Source: BOG-908 sp964244615 (GTDB lineage: Bacteria; Pseudomonadota; Alphaproteobacteria; Acetobacterales; Acetobacteraceae). From it: a stretch of DNA of 29,358 nt. Positions within the stretch are counted from its first letter, which is position 1, and every line of letters starts with the position of its first letter. Both the position numbers and the translations under genes were made by a program. Below, one piece after another: positions 8,475 through 16,349 of this stretch. Under the pieces are notes generated by a model. The model worked only from the letters and a program-made list of their open reading frames with translations. It was not told where the DNA came from and made no database searches. The stretch lies in NCBI GenBank assembly GCA_964244615.1, contig CAXTJP010000027.1, positions 1 through 29,358 on the forward strand, in the 5' to 3' direction.

Positions 8475-9431
8475 ATGGAATTCCGCGCCAGGCCCTTGCT
8501 GAAAGGCACGCTCTCCTTCGTCGTGCCCGCCCTACGCAGCGCGCACCGCGCCGACGTCATCGGCACCGCTTCCGCTGTCGTCTGCTACGCGATCTTCCTC
8601 CGGCATTTCTCGCGCCTCGCAAGATTCACCGGCGGGCGATTGCCGTCGGTGGTGGCCGAACTCGGTCCCGGCAACTCGCTCGGCACGGGGCTGGCCGCCG
8701 TCATCGCCGGGGCGGACCGCACCATCGGCCTCGATCTGCAGGACCACACGGACCGGGACCTCAACCTGCAGGTGTTCGACGCCTTGGTGACGCTGTTCCG
8801 CGACCGGGCGCCGGTGCCGCGGGACGTGCTGATCGCGACGCCGCCGCTGGACTGGGCATTTCCGCCTGCGCTCCTGGCCGGCCTGCCTTGCGCGTTGGAC
8901 GACGACCGTCTGTCGCGCATCCGGCGCGACATCGTGGAACAGACCGGCCGGTACGTGGGCTTCGCCGCGCCGTGGAACGAACGCGCCTGCGTCCAGGCAG
9001 GCAGCGTCGACTGGATCCTGTCGCATTCGGTGATGGAGCATGTGGACGACGTGGCCGGCACCTACCGCGCCGCTTCGCGCTGGCTGGCGCCGGGCGGGTG
9101 GATGACGCACGAGATCGACTACAGCAGTCACGGCCTGACCCGGCACTGGAACGGCCATTGGGCCGTGGACGAGGCGATCTGGCGCCTGATCCGCGGCAGG
9201 CGACCCTTCCTGATCAACAGGCTGCCGCATGGCGCGCAAATTGCGCGGTTGGCGGCAGCGCGTTTCGAGGTCTTGGAGGAGCTGCGCGTGAGCCGTGCCG
9301 ACGGGCTTTCCCCGGGTCGGTTTGCCGGGGCGTACGGGTCCGTCGGCGGCGAGGACGCGCGAACCCACATCGCCTTCCTCGTCTGCCGGGCACCGTCCCC
9401 CGAACCGCCTGGCCAAGCCTCCGACGCCTGA
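8475..9431 (+). CDS. Class I SAM-dependent methyltransferase
   Basis: A 318-aa protein with the SAM-binding motif ELGPGNSLGTG at residues 62-72, an acidic end of the second strand ('TIGLDLQD'), and the post-core pattern 'DWILSHSVMEHVDD' (about 179-192) followed by 'RWLAPGGWMTHEIDYSSHG'. These are hallmarks of class I methyltransferases with a Methyltransf_11-like core. The N-terminal 60 residues are a helical extension. No convincing ribosome site precedes the ATG at 8475, which lies only ten bases after the terminator, so the true start could be an internal GTG. The substrate is unknown. Polysaccharide or lipid modification is possible, but nothing adjacent proves it. Confidence 0.8.
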   Translation: MEFRARPLLKGTLSFVVPALRSAHRADVIGTASAVVCYAIFLRHFSRLARFTGGRLPSVVAELGPGNSLGTGLAAVIAGADRTIGLDLQDHTDRDLNLQVFDALVTLFRDRAPVPRDVLIATPPLDWAFPPALLAGLPCALDDDRLSRIRRDIVEQTGRYVGFAAPWNERACVQAGSVDWILSHSVMEHVDDVAGTYRAASRWLAPGGWMTHEIDYSSHGLTRHWNGHWAVDEAIWRLIRGRRPFLINRLPHGAQIARLAAARFEVLEELRVSRADGLSPGRFAGAYGSVGGEDARTHIAFLVCRAPSPEPPGQASDA

Positions 9432-9844
9432 CCCTTTCCATCGAGGCGCGGCCACCAGCGCCGGTTTCGTGTCCATCCATCACACAATGTGAGCTTGAGC
9501 TACGTCGGTTTATGTTTGATCCTGCATCGACCGCCCAGAAATCGGGCGCGGCCTTTCGCGACAGAAATGTGGACACTCCGTTTGGTGATGAGGCAATATA
9601 GACGACTGCAAGATGCTGGGACGTGATGGACCTCTTTGCCCAAGATCCGCGCCGCGCCGCCTGCCGTTGCTTCGTGTTGGCGACATGACGGCACCATGAC
9701 GGCATAATAACGAGTTTGTGTCGGATGCATCTTACAGCTGAACAATGCTGTTACGTCGTTTATACTGGCTCTCGCCCGGCTACGACCCATGACCAACCAA
9801 CTGATTCAGAGTTAACGTGAACAGAACATGTAGAGTCGACGACC
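9432..9844. other. 413-base lower-GC gap without a recognisable gene
   Basis: This stretch is visibly richer in A and T than its flanks. It holds an 11-base tandem duplication (CATGACGGCA at 9684-9693 and 9695-9704), an imperfect inverted repeat TTACAGC/GCTGTTA at 9732-9753, and a TATACT at 9761-9766 that may be a -10 for the following gene. Short open frames occur on both strands, but none resembles a known protein. It could contain the hydrolase promoter or the remnant of an insertion. No transposase or paired ends are visible. Confidence 0.5.
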
Positions 9845-10834
9845 ATGCCCGCTGATCATGGGCGCGGGTACCTGACAGGGCCTGAGAGGCGCCTGCTGAC
9901 AAAGATACTGCGCGGAGAGGTGGTCGCCGCCTCCGCGCTTCAGGAGCCGGACGACCCGCCCGAGGCCGCCCACGCCGACGATGGCCCACAACCGGCGAGT
10001 TCCGGGTTGCAGGACCGGCTGAAAGCAGGCGAGGCGCTGCTGCGAACGCTCGAGCTCATCCCGCCGGCGAGCGCCGAGCCAGCCCAGGACGAGAAGCGCG
10101 CCGGCCTGATCCTGATCAGGAGCCCGAACGCGCGACGCGTCGTTCTGGTGTTCAACGGCAACACCGTCTTCTTCGCGGTGCCGCGCTCGCTCGTGGTGGA
10201 CCAGGACAGCCACATCGTGCTGCTGCGCGACCCGACACGCTCCTTCGGTTTTCTCGGCATCCCCGATCTCGGTGCGGATTACGAGAGCTGCCTTGCCAAC
10301 CTGCAACGCATCGTCACCGCCCTCGGGGTGGACGAGGTCTACTGCATCGGCATGTCCGCCGGCGGCTCCACGGCGATCCGGTTCGGCTGCGACCTGAAAG
10401 TCCGCGGCATCATGGGCTTCAGCGTGCCGACCACGCTGGACCTGAACGACGATCCCGGCGCGGAGCTCAAGCACTACCCGCAGCTCGCCAGGCTCTACAA
10501 ACATGCCAGGCATTTCGGCATCGACCTTGGGAAATACTACAATTCCTGCTCCCCGCGCCCCGGCCTGATGCTGGTCTACGGCGATGGCCACCCGCGCGAT
10601 TCGTGGCTCGCGGAGCGCATGAAGGGAATGTGCGGAGTCCAACTCGTGCCGACGGAGGGTTTCAGCGGCCACAAGACGTTCGGGTGGCTGCAGGAAAACG
10701 GCGGGTTGGAGGCGATGGTCCTCAGGATGTTCGCCCTCGAGCCGGTCGAATGCGTGACCTCGCCCGCGGGTTTCGCCGGTGACGGAACGCCCGCCGCCGC
10801 CAGCAGCTCGGGCTCGGCGCGCGCCATGGCGTGA
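9845..10834 (+). CDS. Alpha/beta-hydrolase-fold protein
   Basis: A 329-aa protein with a nucleophile elbow GMSAGG (Ser171) after the strand 'VDEVYCIGM', an acidic residue in 'LMLVYGDGHPRDSW' (Asp247 or Asp252), and a likely catalytic His276 in 'FSGHKTFGWL'. These give the Ser-Asp-His order of an alpha/beta hydrolase, built on 'RVVLVFNGN' as an early strand. The first 85 residues are a non-conserved, partly acidic extension with no signal peptide, so the product is probably cytoplasmic. No ester or amide substrate can be named. It is preceded by the low-GC gap and converges with the GH5-like gene. The C-terminal 25 residues are Ala/Ser-rich and probably disordered. Confidence 0.7.
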   Translation: MPADHGRGYLTGPERRLLTKILRGEVVAASALQEPDDPPEAAHADDGPQPASSGLQDRLKAGEALLRTLELIPPASAEPAQDEKRAGLILIRSPNARRVVLVFNGNTVFFAVPRSLVVDQDSHIVLLRDPTRSFGFLGIPDLGADYESCLANLQRIVTALGVDEVYCIGMSAGGSTAIRFGCDLKVRGIMGFSVPTTLDLNDDPGAELKHYPQLARLYKHARHFGIDLGKYYNSCSPRPGLMLVYGDGHPRDSWLAERMKGMCGVQLVPTEGFSGHKTFGWLQENGGLEAMVLRMFALEPVECVTSPAGFAGDGTPAAASSSGSARAMA

Positions 10835-10845
10835 GGTCCGGCGGC

Positions 10846-10863
10846 GCCGGGGTGATCACCGGC
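10846..10863. terminator. Hairpin in the convergent gap after the hydrolase and GH5-like genes
   Basis: GCCGG (10846-10850) and CCGGC (10859-10863) enclose the palindromic core GGTGATCACC. It sits in the 33-base gap between convergent genes, where a bidirectional terminator would be expected. No U-tract follows on either strand, so the call is weak. Confidence 0.3.
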
Positions 10864-10867
10864 CGCG

Positions 10868-12352
10868 CTACCGGGTCGCCAGTATCGGCTCGGACGGCAC
10901 CGATCGGTGCCCGTTGATGTTTGCGGGTATCACCCTGTACCAGGCCGGCTCCGCAGGCGGCGCCGTATCCGTCCAGCCGTGGCCGACGTCGGTGACGCAC
11001 GCGTTGCAGACCATCGTCCACGATCCGGGGACCGAAGGGTCGGGCGAACGCTCGATGCTGTAAGTCGCGGCACCGGCCGAGCCGCGCCACAGCAGGTGGC
11101 CGTGCGCGGCACTGAACACCTGCGGCTCGGGCGCCAGCAGGTAGGCGGGTGGCTGGAGGATGTCGGCGATGCCGTACGCGAGGCGACGCAGGGCCCGGCC
11201 ACGCTGCTGCATGTCCTGCGCCGACATCTCCGGCGTGGCGATGCCGGGGAAGTAGAGCGCCGCTACATGAGGCGCCTGCCTCGCCAGCGAGGCCGGCAGG
11301 AAGCCGCCGCCTTCCGCGTGGCCGATCACATCACCCGCCACCGTTCCGGACAGCTTTCTTTGGCCCGACAGGTAGACGACCCAGGTGTCGAAATCGTCGG
11401 CGTTCTTCCAGGCGGACGGGGCCCAGCCCACGCTGTCGAGCACGTAGGGCCTGCCCGACGCCAGCACCTGGCCGGACGTCGCGTCGAGCCGGCCGCGTGC
11501 GATATCGGTGTCGGCTCCGGTCGCCAGGTCGTCGCCGACGATGTCCACGCTCGCCGTGGCGTAGTCGCTCGCCATGACGGGGTTGGCGGCGGCGGGCCCG
11601 ATCCGGCCGGCAAAGGCGCCGTTCTCGTAGAGATGGTGCCTATCCCGCGCCTTGATCGCCTGCCCCAGCTGCTCGGACCAGGCAGAGACGGTGTGCGCGT
11701 CCGCCCCGGCCCCGCAGGCCAGGCAGTTCTCCCAAGCCATGATCGTCGGGTCGTCGCGGTAGGCGATGCCGGTCAGCGGGTTGAGATGGTCGAGCACCTG
11801 GGCGACGCCGGCGAGGAAGTCCGCCCGCACGCCCGGATCGGCGAAGAACGCGGTCGCATCGGCAAACCCCCGTCCTTTGGCGTAGCCGCACGCGACGTCA
11901 CCGGCCTGCGCGCAATCCCCGCCCGCGCCGGCCAGCGGCACGATGACTTTCAGCCCCATGTCGTGCGCCGTCTTCAGCACCAGGTCCAAGGCCGCGAGGG
12001 CCCTGGGATCCGGCACGGTTCGGGTTGGCTTGCCGCAGTTCGAGCAACCGGCCTCGGCGTCGATCGGGCGCGACCGCACGACGGTGCCGCCAAGCGCCTG
12101 GACCGTCGCGAGCGCGTCCCCCACCTCATAGACCGTCATCACGGGCGCAAGCTGGCCGTCAGGACGAGGCCCGGGTTGGCCCAGACCGTAGCCCATGAAG
12201 CGCAGCGGGTCGCCGAGCAGCGTCAGCACCGCATCGCTGCGGCCGACGAAATCGCGTGGGTCGGGTTGCCAGGCCAGGGTCGGGTAGGGCTGCGACGCCG
12301 CCACGCCGAACACCCCCAGCACCGCCAGGCAGAGAAGACCGGCCAGCCGCAT
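10868..12352 (-). CDS. Secreted GH5-like (beta-mannanase-type) protein with C-terminal FN3-like domain, catalytic glutamates apparently missing
   Basis: A 494-aa protein with a signal peptide (MRLAGLLCLAVLGVFGVAAS). Residues about 30-390 follow the GH5 TIM-barrel layout: 'RFMGYGLGQ', 'VYEVGDALATVQALGGTVVR', 'LDLVLKTAHDMGLKVIVPL', 'GIAYRDDPTIMAWENCLACG', 'GRPYVLDSVGW'. Residues about 405-494 look like an FN3 domain ('ATYSIERSPDP', 'WYRVIPANINGHRSVPSEP'). Active GH5_7 mannanases read 'DPTIxAWELxNE' and 'KPxxxxEFG'. Here the acid/base Glu position aligns with the 'LACG' stretch and the nucleophile position with Ser307, so both catalytic residues seem absent. It may bind rather than cut polysaccharide, or belong to a divergent family. 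The start overlaps the stop of the UDP-glucose dehydrogenase gene (TGATG), so the two are translationally coupled and probably act on the same exopolysaccharide. Confidence 0.72.
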   Translation of the reverse strand: MRLAGLLCLAVLGVFGVAASQPYPTLAWQPDPRDFVGRSDAVLTLLGDPLRFMGYGLGQPGPRPDGQLAPVMTVYEVGDALATVQALGGTVVRSRPIDAEAGCSNCGKPTRTVPDPRALAALDLVLKTAHDMGLKVIVPLAGAGGDCAQAGDVACGYAKGRGFADATAFFADPGVRADFLAGVAQVLDHLNPLTGIAYRDDPTIMAWENCLACGAGADAHTVSAWSEQLGQAIKARDRHHLYENGAFAGRIGPAAANPVMASDYATASVDIVGDDLATGADTDIARGRLDATSGQVLASGRPYVLDSVGWAPSAWKNADDFDTWVVYLSGQRKLSGTVAGDVIGHAEGGGFLPASLARQAPHVAALYFPGIATPEMSAQDMQQRGRALRRLAYGIADILQPPAYLLAPEPQVFSAAHGHLLWRGSAGAATYSIERSPDPSVPGSWTMVCNACVTDVGHGWTDTAPPAEPAWYRVIPANINGHRSVPSEPILATR

Positions 12353-13659
12353 CAGGGACGGCCGATGCTCTGGTACTTGAATCCCGCAGCCTCCATCGAG
12401 GCGCGCTCGTACATGTTGCGCAGATCAACGACGAGGTTGCCGCGCATCGTCTCGCGCAATCGATCCGGCGCGATGGCCCGGAACTCGTTCCACTCCGTCA
12501 ACACCACCAGCAGGTCGGCGTCACGGGCGGCGTCCAGCGCGTCGGTGCAGTAGGTGACCGATTGCGGCAGCAGCGGCCGCGCCTGCTCCATGCCGGCCGG
12601 GTCGAAAGCGCGGACATGCGCGCCATCCTCGGACAGCCGGCCCACGATCGGGATCGCCGGCGCGTCACGCATGTCGTCGGTCTCCGGCTTGAAGGTCAGC
12701 CCGAAGATGGCGATGGTCTTGCCGCGCACCGAGCCGCCGGCCGCCGCGATCACGCGCGCCGCCATGCCGGCCTTGCGTGCATCGTTCACCGCCACCACCG
12801 CCTCGATCAGCCGGGACGGCGTGCCATGGTCCTGCGCGATGCGCATCATTGCCAGCGTGTCCTTGGGGAAGCAGCTGCCGCCGAAGCCCGGTCCAGGATG
12901 CAGGAACTTGCGGCCGATCCGCCCGTCCAGCCCGATGCCGCGCGCCACGTCATGCACGTCCGCATCGGCACGCTCGCAGATGTCGGCCATCTCGTTGATG
13001 AACGTCACCTTCATCGCGAGGAAGGAGTTGGCCGCGTATTTCACCAGCTCCGCCGTTTGCAGGTTGGTGAACAGGATCGGCGCCTCGATCAGGAACAGCG
13101 GCCGATACAATTGCCGCAGAACCTCGCGCGCACGGTCGGACTCCACGCCGATCACCACCCGGTCGGGCCGCATGAAGTCCGGGATGGCACTGCCCTCGCG
13201 CAGGAATTCCGGGTTGGAGGCGACGTCGACCTCCAGATCCGGCCGCACGCTGGACAGGATTTCCCTGATCCGCCGCCCGGTGCCCACGGGCACGGTCGAT
13301 TTTGTGACGATCACGGTGTAGCCGGTCAGCACGCGCGCCACCTGCTCGACAGCGGCGAACACGTAGGACAGGTCCGCATGTCCGTCACCACGGCGCGTCG
13401 GCGTGCCGACAGCGATGAACACCGCGTCCACCCCGACGACCGCGGCGGCGATGTCGTTGCCGAAGGTCAACCGCCCGGCACGCACGTTGTCCGACACCAG
13501 CGGTTGCAGACCCGGCTCGTAGATCGGTATCCCGCCTTCGTTCAGGCTGGCGAGCTTGACCGGATCGACCTCGACGATTGCAACCTCGTTGCCGAGTTCG
13601 GCGAAGCAGGCGCCGGAGACCAGCCCTACATAACCGCCGCCGATCATTGCGATTCGCAA
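12352..13659 (-). CDS. ugd: UDP-glucose 6-dehydrogenase
   Basis: A 435-aa cytoplasmic enzyme of the UDP-glucose/GDP-mannose dehydrogenase family. It makes UDP-glucuronate from UDP-glucose with two NAD, a precursor for acidic polysaccharides. Visible are the NAD-binding GGGYVG (7-12), 'VGTPTRRGDGHADLSYV', 'TKSTVPVGTG' (119-128), 'NPEFLREG', Lys207 in 'LVKYAANSFLA', the catalytic Cys263 in 'GPGFGGSCFPKDT', and the C-terminal domain 'IFGLTFKPETDDMRDAP'. The start is a TTG at 13659. GGGAG lies at good spacing before it, and the next ATG at 13647 would remove part of the first beta strand. It is 102 bases from dapD and overlaps the GH5-like gene by one base. The family also includes GDP-mannose dehydrogenases, but this sequence looks like the UDP-glucose type. 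Confidence 0.92.
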   Translation of the reverse strand: MRIAMIGGGYVGLVSGACFAELGNEVAIVEVDPVKLASLNEGGIPIYEPGLQPLVSDNVRAGRLTFGNDIAAAVVGVDAVFIAVGTPTRRGDGHADLSYVFAAVEQVARVLTGYTVIVTKSTVPVGTGRRIREILSSVRPDLEVDVASNPEFLREGSAIPDFMRPDRVVIGVESDRAREVLRQLYRPLFLIEAPILFTNLQTAELVKYAANSFLAMKVTFINEMADICERADADVHDVARGIGLDGRIGRKFLHPGPGFGGSCFPKDTLAMMRIAQDHGTPSRLIEAVVAVNDARKAGMAARVIAAAGGSVRGKTIAIFGLTFKPETDDMRDAPAIPIVGRLSEDGAHVRAFDPAGMEQARPLLPQSVTYCTDALDAARDADLLVVLTEWNEFRAIAPDRLRETMRGNLVVDLRNMYERASMEAAGFKYQSIGRP

Positions 13660-13724
13660 AGCGTACTCCCAACGCCAGACACAACCGGCGATATACAGGT
13701 TCAGGCAAACAGGGAACAGGCGAC

Positions 13725-13744
13725 GGCGTGCAAATTCGCACGCC
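13725..13744 (-). terminator. Intercistronic hairpin between dapD and ugd
   Basis: GGCGTGC (13725-13731) and GCACGCC (13738-13744) form a perfect seven-pair stem with a six-base loop, 17 bases after the dapD stop. No clear U-tract follows on the minus strand, so it may be a weak terminator or an mRNA-processing or stability element separating the amino-acid genes from the polysaccharide genes. Confidence 0.4.
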
Positions 13745-13761
13745 AGCGTTACCGGAAGGTT

Positions 13762-14598
13762 TCAGTCGCGCAGCAGGTCGTTGACAGCCGTCTTGGCCCG
13801 CGTGCGGGCATCCACCCGCTTGACGATGACCGCACAGGCCAGCCCCGGCCCAGGCGAGCCGTCCGGCAGCGCGCGGCCCGGCATCGTGCCCGGCACCACC
13901 ACCGAGTAGGCGGGCACGCGGCCCTGGAACACCTCCCCGGTGTTGCGGTCGATCACCCGGGTCGAGGCGCCGAGGAACACGCCCATGGAGATCACGCTGC
14001 CCCGCTCCACCACGAAACCCTCGGCCACCTCGGACCGGGCGCCGATGAAACAGTCGTCCTCGATGATCACCGGCCCGGCCTGCAACGGTTCCAGCACGCC
14101 CCCCAGGCCCACGCCGCCGCTGATGTGGCAACGCGCGCCCACCTGCGCGCAACTGCCGACGGTGGACCAGGTGTCGATCATGGTGCCCTCGCCCACCCGG
14201 GCACCCACGTTGACGAAGCAGGGCATCAGCACCGCGCCGGGTGCCACGTAGGCCGAGCGTCGGATGACCGCGCCCGGCACGGCGCGTATGCCGGCCTCGG
14301 CGAACCGCGACGCGTCCCAGCCCGCGAACTTCATGCCGACCTTGTCGAACACCGGGGCGCCCCCGGCCCCCGGCATGGGCGCGCTGTCCTGCAGGCGGAA
14401 CGACAGCAGCACCGCCTGCTTCAGCCAGGCATTGAGAGACCACCCGTGGGCCCCAGGCTCCGCCACCCGCAGGCGACCGTCCCCCAGACCCTCCAGCACC
14501 TCGTCGACCGCTTCCCGGTCGGCCGGGTCCGCGCGGGCCGACAGCGTGTCGCGGCGGTTCCACAGCGCCTCGATCCGTTCGCGCAAATCCTTTCTCAT
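13762..14598 (-). CDS. dapD: 2,3,4,5-tetrahydropyridine-2,6-dicarboxylate N-succinyltransferase
   Basis: A 278-aa enzyme of the succinylase branch of lysine and diaminopimelate synthesis. It transfers succinyl from succinyl-CoA to tetrahydrodipicolinate and acts as a trimer in the cytoplasm. The helical N-terminal domain contains 'LNAWLKQAVLLSFRLQDSAP'. It is followed by a left-handed beta-helix of hexapeptide repeats ('AVIRRSAYVAPGAVLMPCFV', 'GEGTMIDTWSTVGSCAQVG', 'HISGGVGLGGVLEP', 'IIEDDCFIGARSEVAEG'). The length is standard. I chose ATG 14598 over the adjacent GTG 14601 because AGGG lies seven bases before it. It starts nine bases after argB and is probably in the same transcript. Confidence 0.95.
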   Translation of the reverse strand: MRKDLRERIEALWNRRDTLSARADPADREAVDEVLEGLGDGRLRVAEPGAHGWSLNAWLKQAVLLSFRLQDSAPMPGAGGAPVFDKVGMKFAGWDASRFAEAGIRAVPGAVIRRSAYVAPGAVLMPCFVNVGARVGEGTMIDTWSTVGSCAQVGARCHISGGVGLGGVLEPLQAGPVIIEDDCFIGARSEVAEGFVVERGSVISMGVFLGASTRVIDRNTGEVFQGRVPAYSVVVPGTMPGRALPDGSPGPGLACAVIVKRVDARTRAKTAVNDLLRD

Positions 14599-14607
14599 CA
14601 CGGCGCC

Positions 14608-15510
14608 CTAGCGATGGATCAGCGTGCCGGGGCCCGCTTCGGTAAACAGCTCCAGCAGCACGGCGTGCGGGATGCGCCCGTCCAGGATCACGCAGCCCTT
14701 GGCGCCGAGCCCCAGCGCCTCGAAACAATTCTCCACCTTCGGGATCATCCCGCCGGTGATCGTGCCGTCCGCGATCCGGGCGCGGGCTTCGGCCACCGAA
14801 AGGTCGGCGATCAGCGTGCCGTCCCGGTCCAGCACCCCGGGCACGTCGGTCAGCATCAGCAGCCGTGTCGCATGCAGCGCGCCGGCTATGGCGCCCGCCG
14901 CGTCGTCGGCGTTGATGTTGTAGGTGGCGCCGTCCGCCCCGAGGCCCACCGGCGCCACGACCGGGATCAGCCCCGAGCCGGTCAGCGCATGGATGACCCG
15001 CACGTCCACATGCTCGGGCTCGCCGACGAAGCCCAGATCCAGCACGTGCTCGATATGGCTGTCTGGGTCGATCACGGTGCGGTTCATCTTGCGGGCGCGG
15101 ATCAGCCCGCCATCCTTGCCGGAGATGCCGACCGCCAGCGCACCGGCCCGGTTGATCAGTTCGGTGACGTATTTGTTTACCGTGCCGGCCAGCACCATCT
15201 CCACGACCTCGACCATCGCCTCGTCGGTGACCCGCAGGCCGTCGATGAACTCGCTCTTGATGGACAGCCGCTTCAGCATGGCGTTGATCTGCGGGCCGCC
15301 GCCATGCACCACCACGGGGTTCATGCCGACCTGTTTCAGCAGGGCGATGTCGCGCCCGAACTCGGCCGCCAGCTCCGGGTCGCCCATCGCATGGCCGCCG
15401 TACTTGACCACGATGGTCGCCCCGGCATAGCGCCGCAGGAACGGCAGCGCCTGTGCCAGGATGGCGGCCTGCTCGGCAGCACGGCGCAGGTTCTCGGGGA
15501 GTACGGTCAT
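14608..15510 (-). CDS. argB: Acetylglutamate kinase
   Basis: A 300-aa amino-acid kinase that phosphorylates N-acetylglutamate, the second step of arginine synthesis. The nucleotide-binding 'IVVKYGGHAM' (about residues 33-42), the substrate loop 'VVVHGGGPQINAMLKRL', the 'YNINADDAAGAIAGAL' segment and 'GGMIPKVENCFEAL' are all present. The length and the N-terminal helix fit arginine-sensitive hexameric forms. The ATG at 15510 has no strong ribosome site. The gene follows engB by 55 bases and precedes dapD by nine, an engB-argB arrangement common in alphaproteobacteria. Confidence 0.96.
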   Translation of the reverse strand: MTVLPENLRRAAEQAAILAQALPFLRRYAGATIVVKYGGHAMGDPELAAEFGRDIALLKQVGMNPVVVHGGGPQINAMLKRLSIKSEFIDGLRVTDEAMVEVVEMVLAGTVNKYVTELINRAGALAVGISGKDGGLIRARKMNRTVIDPDSHIEHVLDLGFVGEPEHVDVRVIHALTGSGLIPVVAPVGLGADGATYNINADDAAGAIAGALHATRLLMLTDVPGVLDRDGTLIADLSVAEARARIADGTITGGMIPKVENCFEALGLGAKGCVILDGRIPHAVLLELFTEAGPGTLIHR

Positions 15511-15565
15511 GCAGCCCCGCGTAACGGCCGCATCACCTTCGGGTCAAGCAGACCGGGCATGCAGG

Positions 15566-16204
15566 TCAACCGTCCGCAAGCCCGGCCAGGCTGGCCCGCA
15601 ACGCCTCGATCCCCTCGCCCGAACGCGCGCTCGTGGCGATCACCGCCGGGTACGCGGCCGCATGCGCCTTCACCACCGCCTGCACCTCGGCCAGCTTGCG
15701 CCCCAGCCGGTCGGGCCGCAGCCCGTCGATTTTCGTCAGCACCAGCTGGAACCCCACCGCTGCCCGGTCGAACAGCTCCATCACCGCGTGATCGGACGCC
15801 TTGAGCTCGATGCGCGCATCCAGCAGCAGCACCACACGCCGCAGCACCACGCGGCCACGCAGGAAGTCGAACATCAGGCCCTGCCAATCCTCCTTCACCG
15901 CCTTCGCCGCCTGCGCGTAGCCGTAGCCGGGCATGTCCACCAGCACGAGCCGGCCGCCGAGGTCGAAGAAGTTGAGCTGCTTGGTCCGCCCGGGCTCGCT
16001 CGACGCCCGCGCCAACGCCTTGTGCCCGGTCAGCCCGTTGATCAGCGAGGACTTGCCCACGTTGGACCGCCCGGCAAACGCCACCTCCGGACCACGAACG
16101 TCAGGCAACTGATCGATACGCTGCGCCGCGTAGTAGAACCGGCACTCGGCGGCAAACAACAGCCTGCCCCGCTCAACCTCGGCGGCGGCTTCGTCCGGGG
16201 TCAC
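15566..16204 (-). CDS. engB: Ribosome biogenesis GTP-binding protein EngB (YihA/YsxC)
   Basis: A 212-aa GTPase needed for assembly of the large ribosomal subunit. G1 is GRSNVGKSSLING, the switch region is 'EPGRTKQLNFF', G3 is 'DMPGYGYA', G4 is 'TKID', and G5 is the 'ATSARSGEG' stretch. The start is taken as the GTG at 16204, giving the usual family length. The frame stays open upstream to an ATG at 16327, but that part only translates the palindromic repeat and is Gly/Pro-rich. No Shine-Dalgarno precedes the GTG, because the repeat ends about five bases before it, so translation may depend on read-through from yidC. Its position next to yidC matches other alphaproteobacteria. Confidence 0.93.
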   Translation of the reverse strand: MTPDEAAAEVERGRLLFAAECRFYYAAQRIDQLPDVRGPEVAFAGRSNVGKSSLINGLTGHKALARASSEPGRTKQLNFFDLGGRLVLVDMPGYGYAQAAKAVKEDWQGLMFDFLRGRVVLRRVVLLLDARIELKASDHAVMELFDRAAVGFQLVLTKIDGLRPDRLGRKLAEVQAVVKAHAAAYPAVIATSARSGEGIEALRASLAGLADG

Positions 16205-16208
16205 GGTT

Positions 16209-16345
16209 AGGAAGGAAGGCCAGGGGCTCTGCCCCTGGACCCCGCCGGGGCCCGCGGCCCCAGACCCCATTTCGCTGGAAGGCAGGTCAAGGGCGGCTCG
16301 CCCTGGCGGGGGTCCAGGGGGCAGCACCCCGTGGCCTTCCTTCCT
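16209..16345. repeat. Palindromic intergenic element A (AGGAAGGAAGGCC inverted ends)
   Basis: The ends AGGAAGGAAGGCC (16209-16221) and GGCCTTCCTTCCT (16333-16345) are perfect inverted repeats. The symmetry continues inward: GGGGCTCTGCCCCTGGACCC on the left matches, with small indels, the complement of the right side around 16309-16330. The whole 137 bases can fold on themselves, with local GGGG/CCCC hairpins. It fills the gap between yidC (stop at 16350) and the engB start at 16204. Element B at 20317-20427 has the same end and inner sequence, so this is a dispersed family. It could work as a transcript terminator, attenuator or mRNA-end stabiliser. Confidence 0.85.
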
Positions 16346-16349
16346 ACCG

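Noticed and set aside
9500..9796. 98-codon minus-strand open frame in the low-GC gap
   Set aside because: No ribosome site, no family resemblance and mixed composition; not distinguishable from chance.
9789..9815. Eight-codon frame MTNQLIQS just before the hydrolase gene, possibly a leader peptide
   Set aside because: No ribosome site or attenuator-like pairing follows it, so there is no support beyond the start and stop.
12256..15804. Plus-strand open frame of 1182 codons
   Set aside because: It runs antisense to ugd, dapD, argB and engB, all clearly identified. Its translation is repetitive Arg/His/Gln/Asp sequence without a domain.
16205..16327. N-terminal extension of EngB from an ATG at 16327
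   Set aside because: The extension only translates the palindromic repeat (Gly/Pro-rich) and the family starts near the GTG at 16204.
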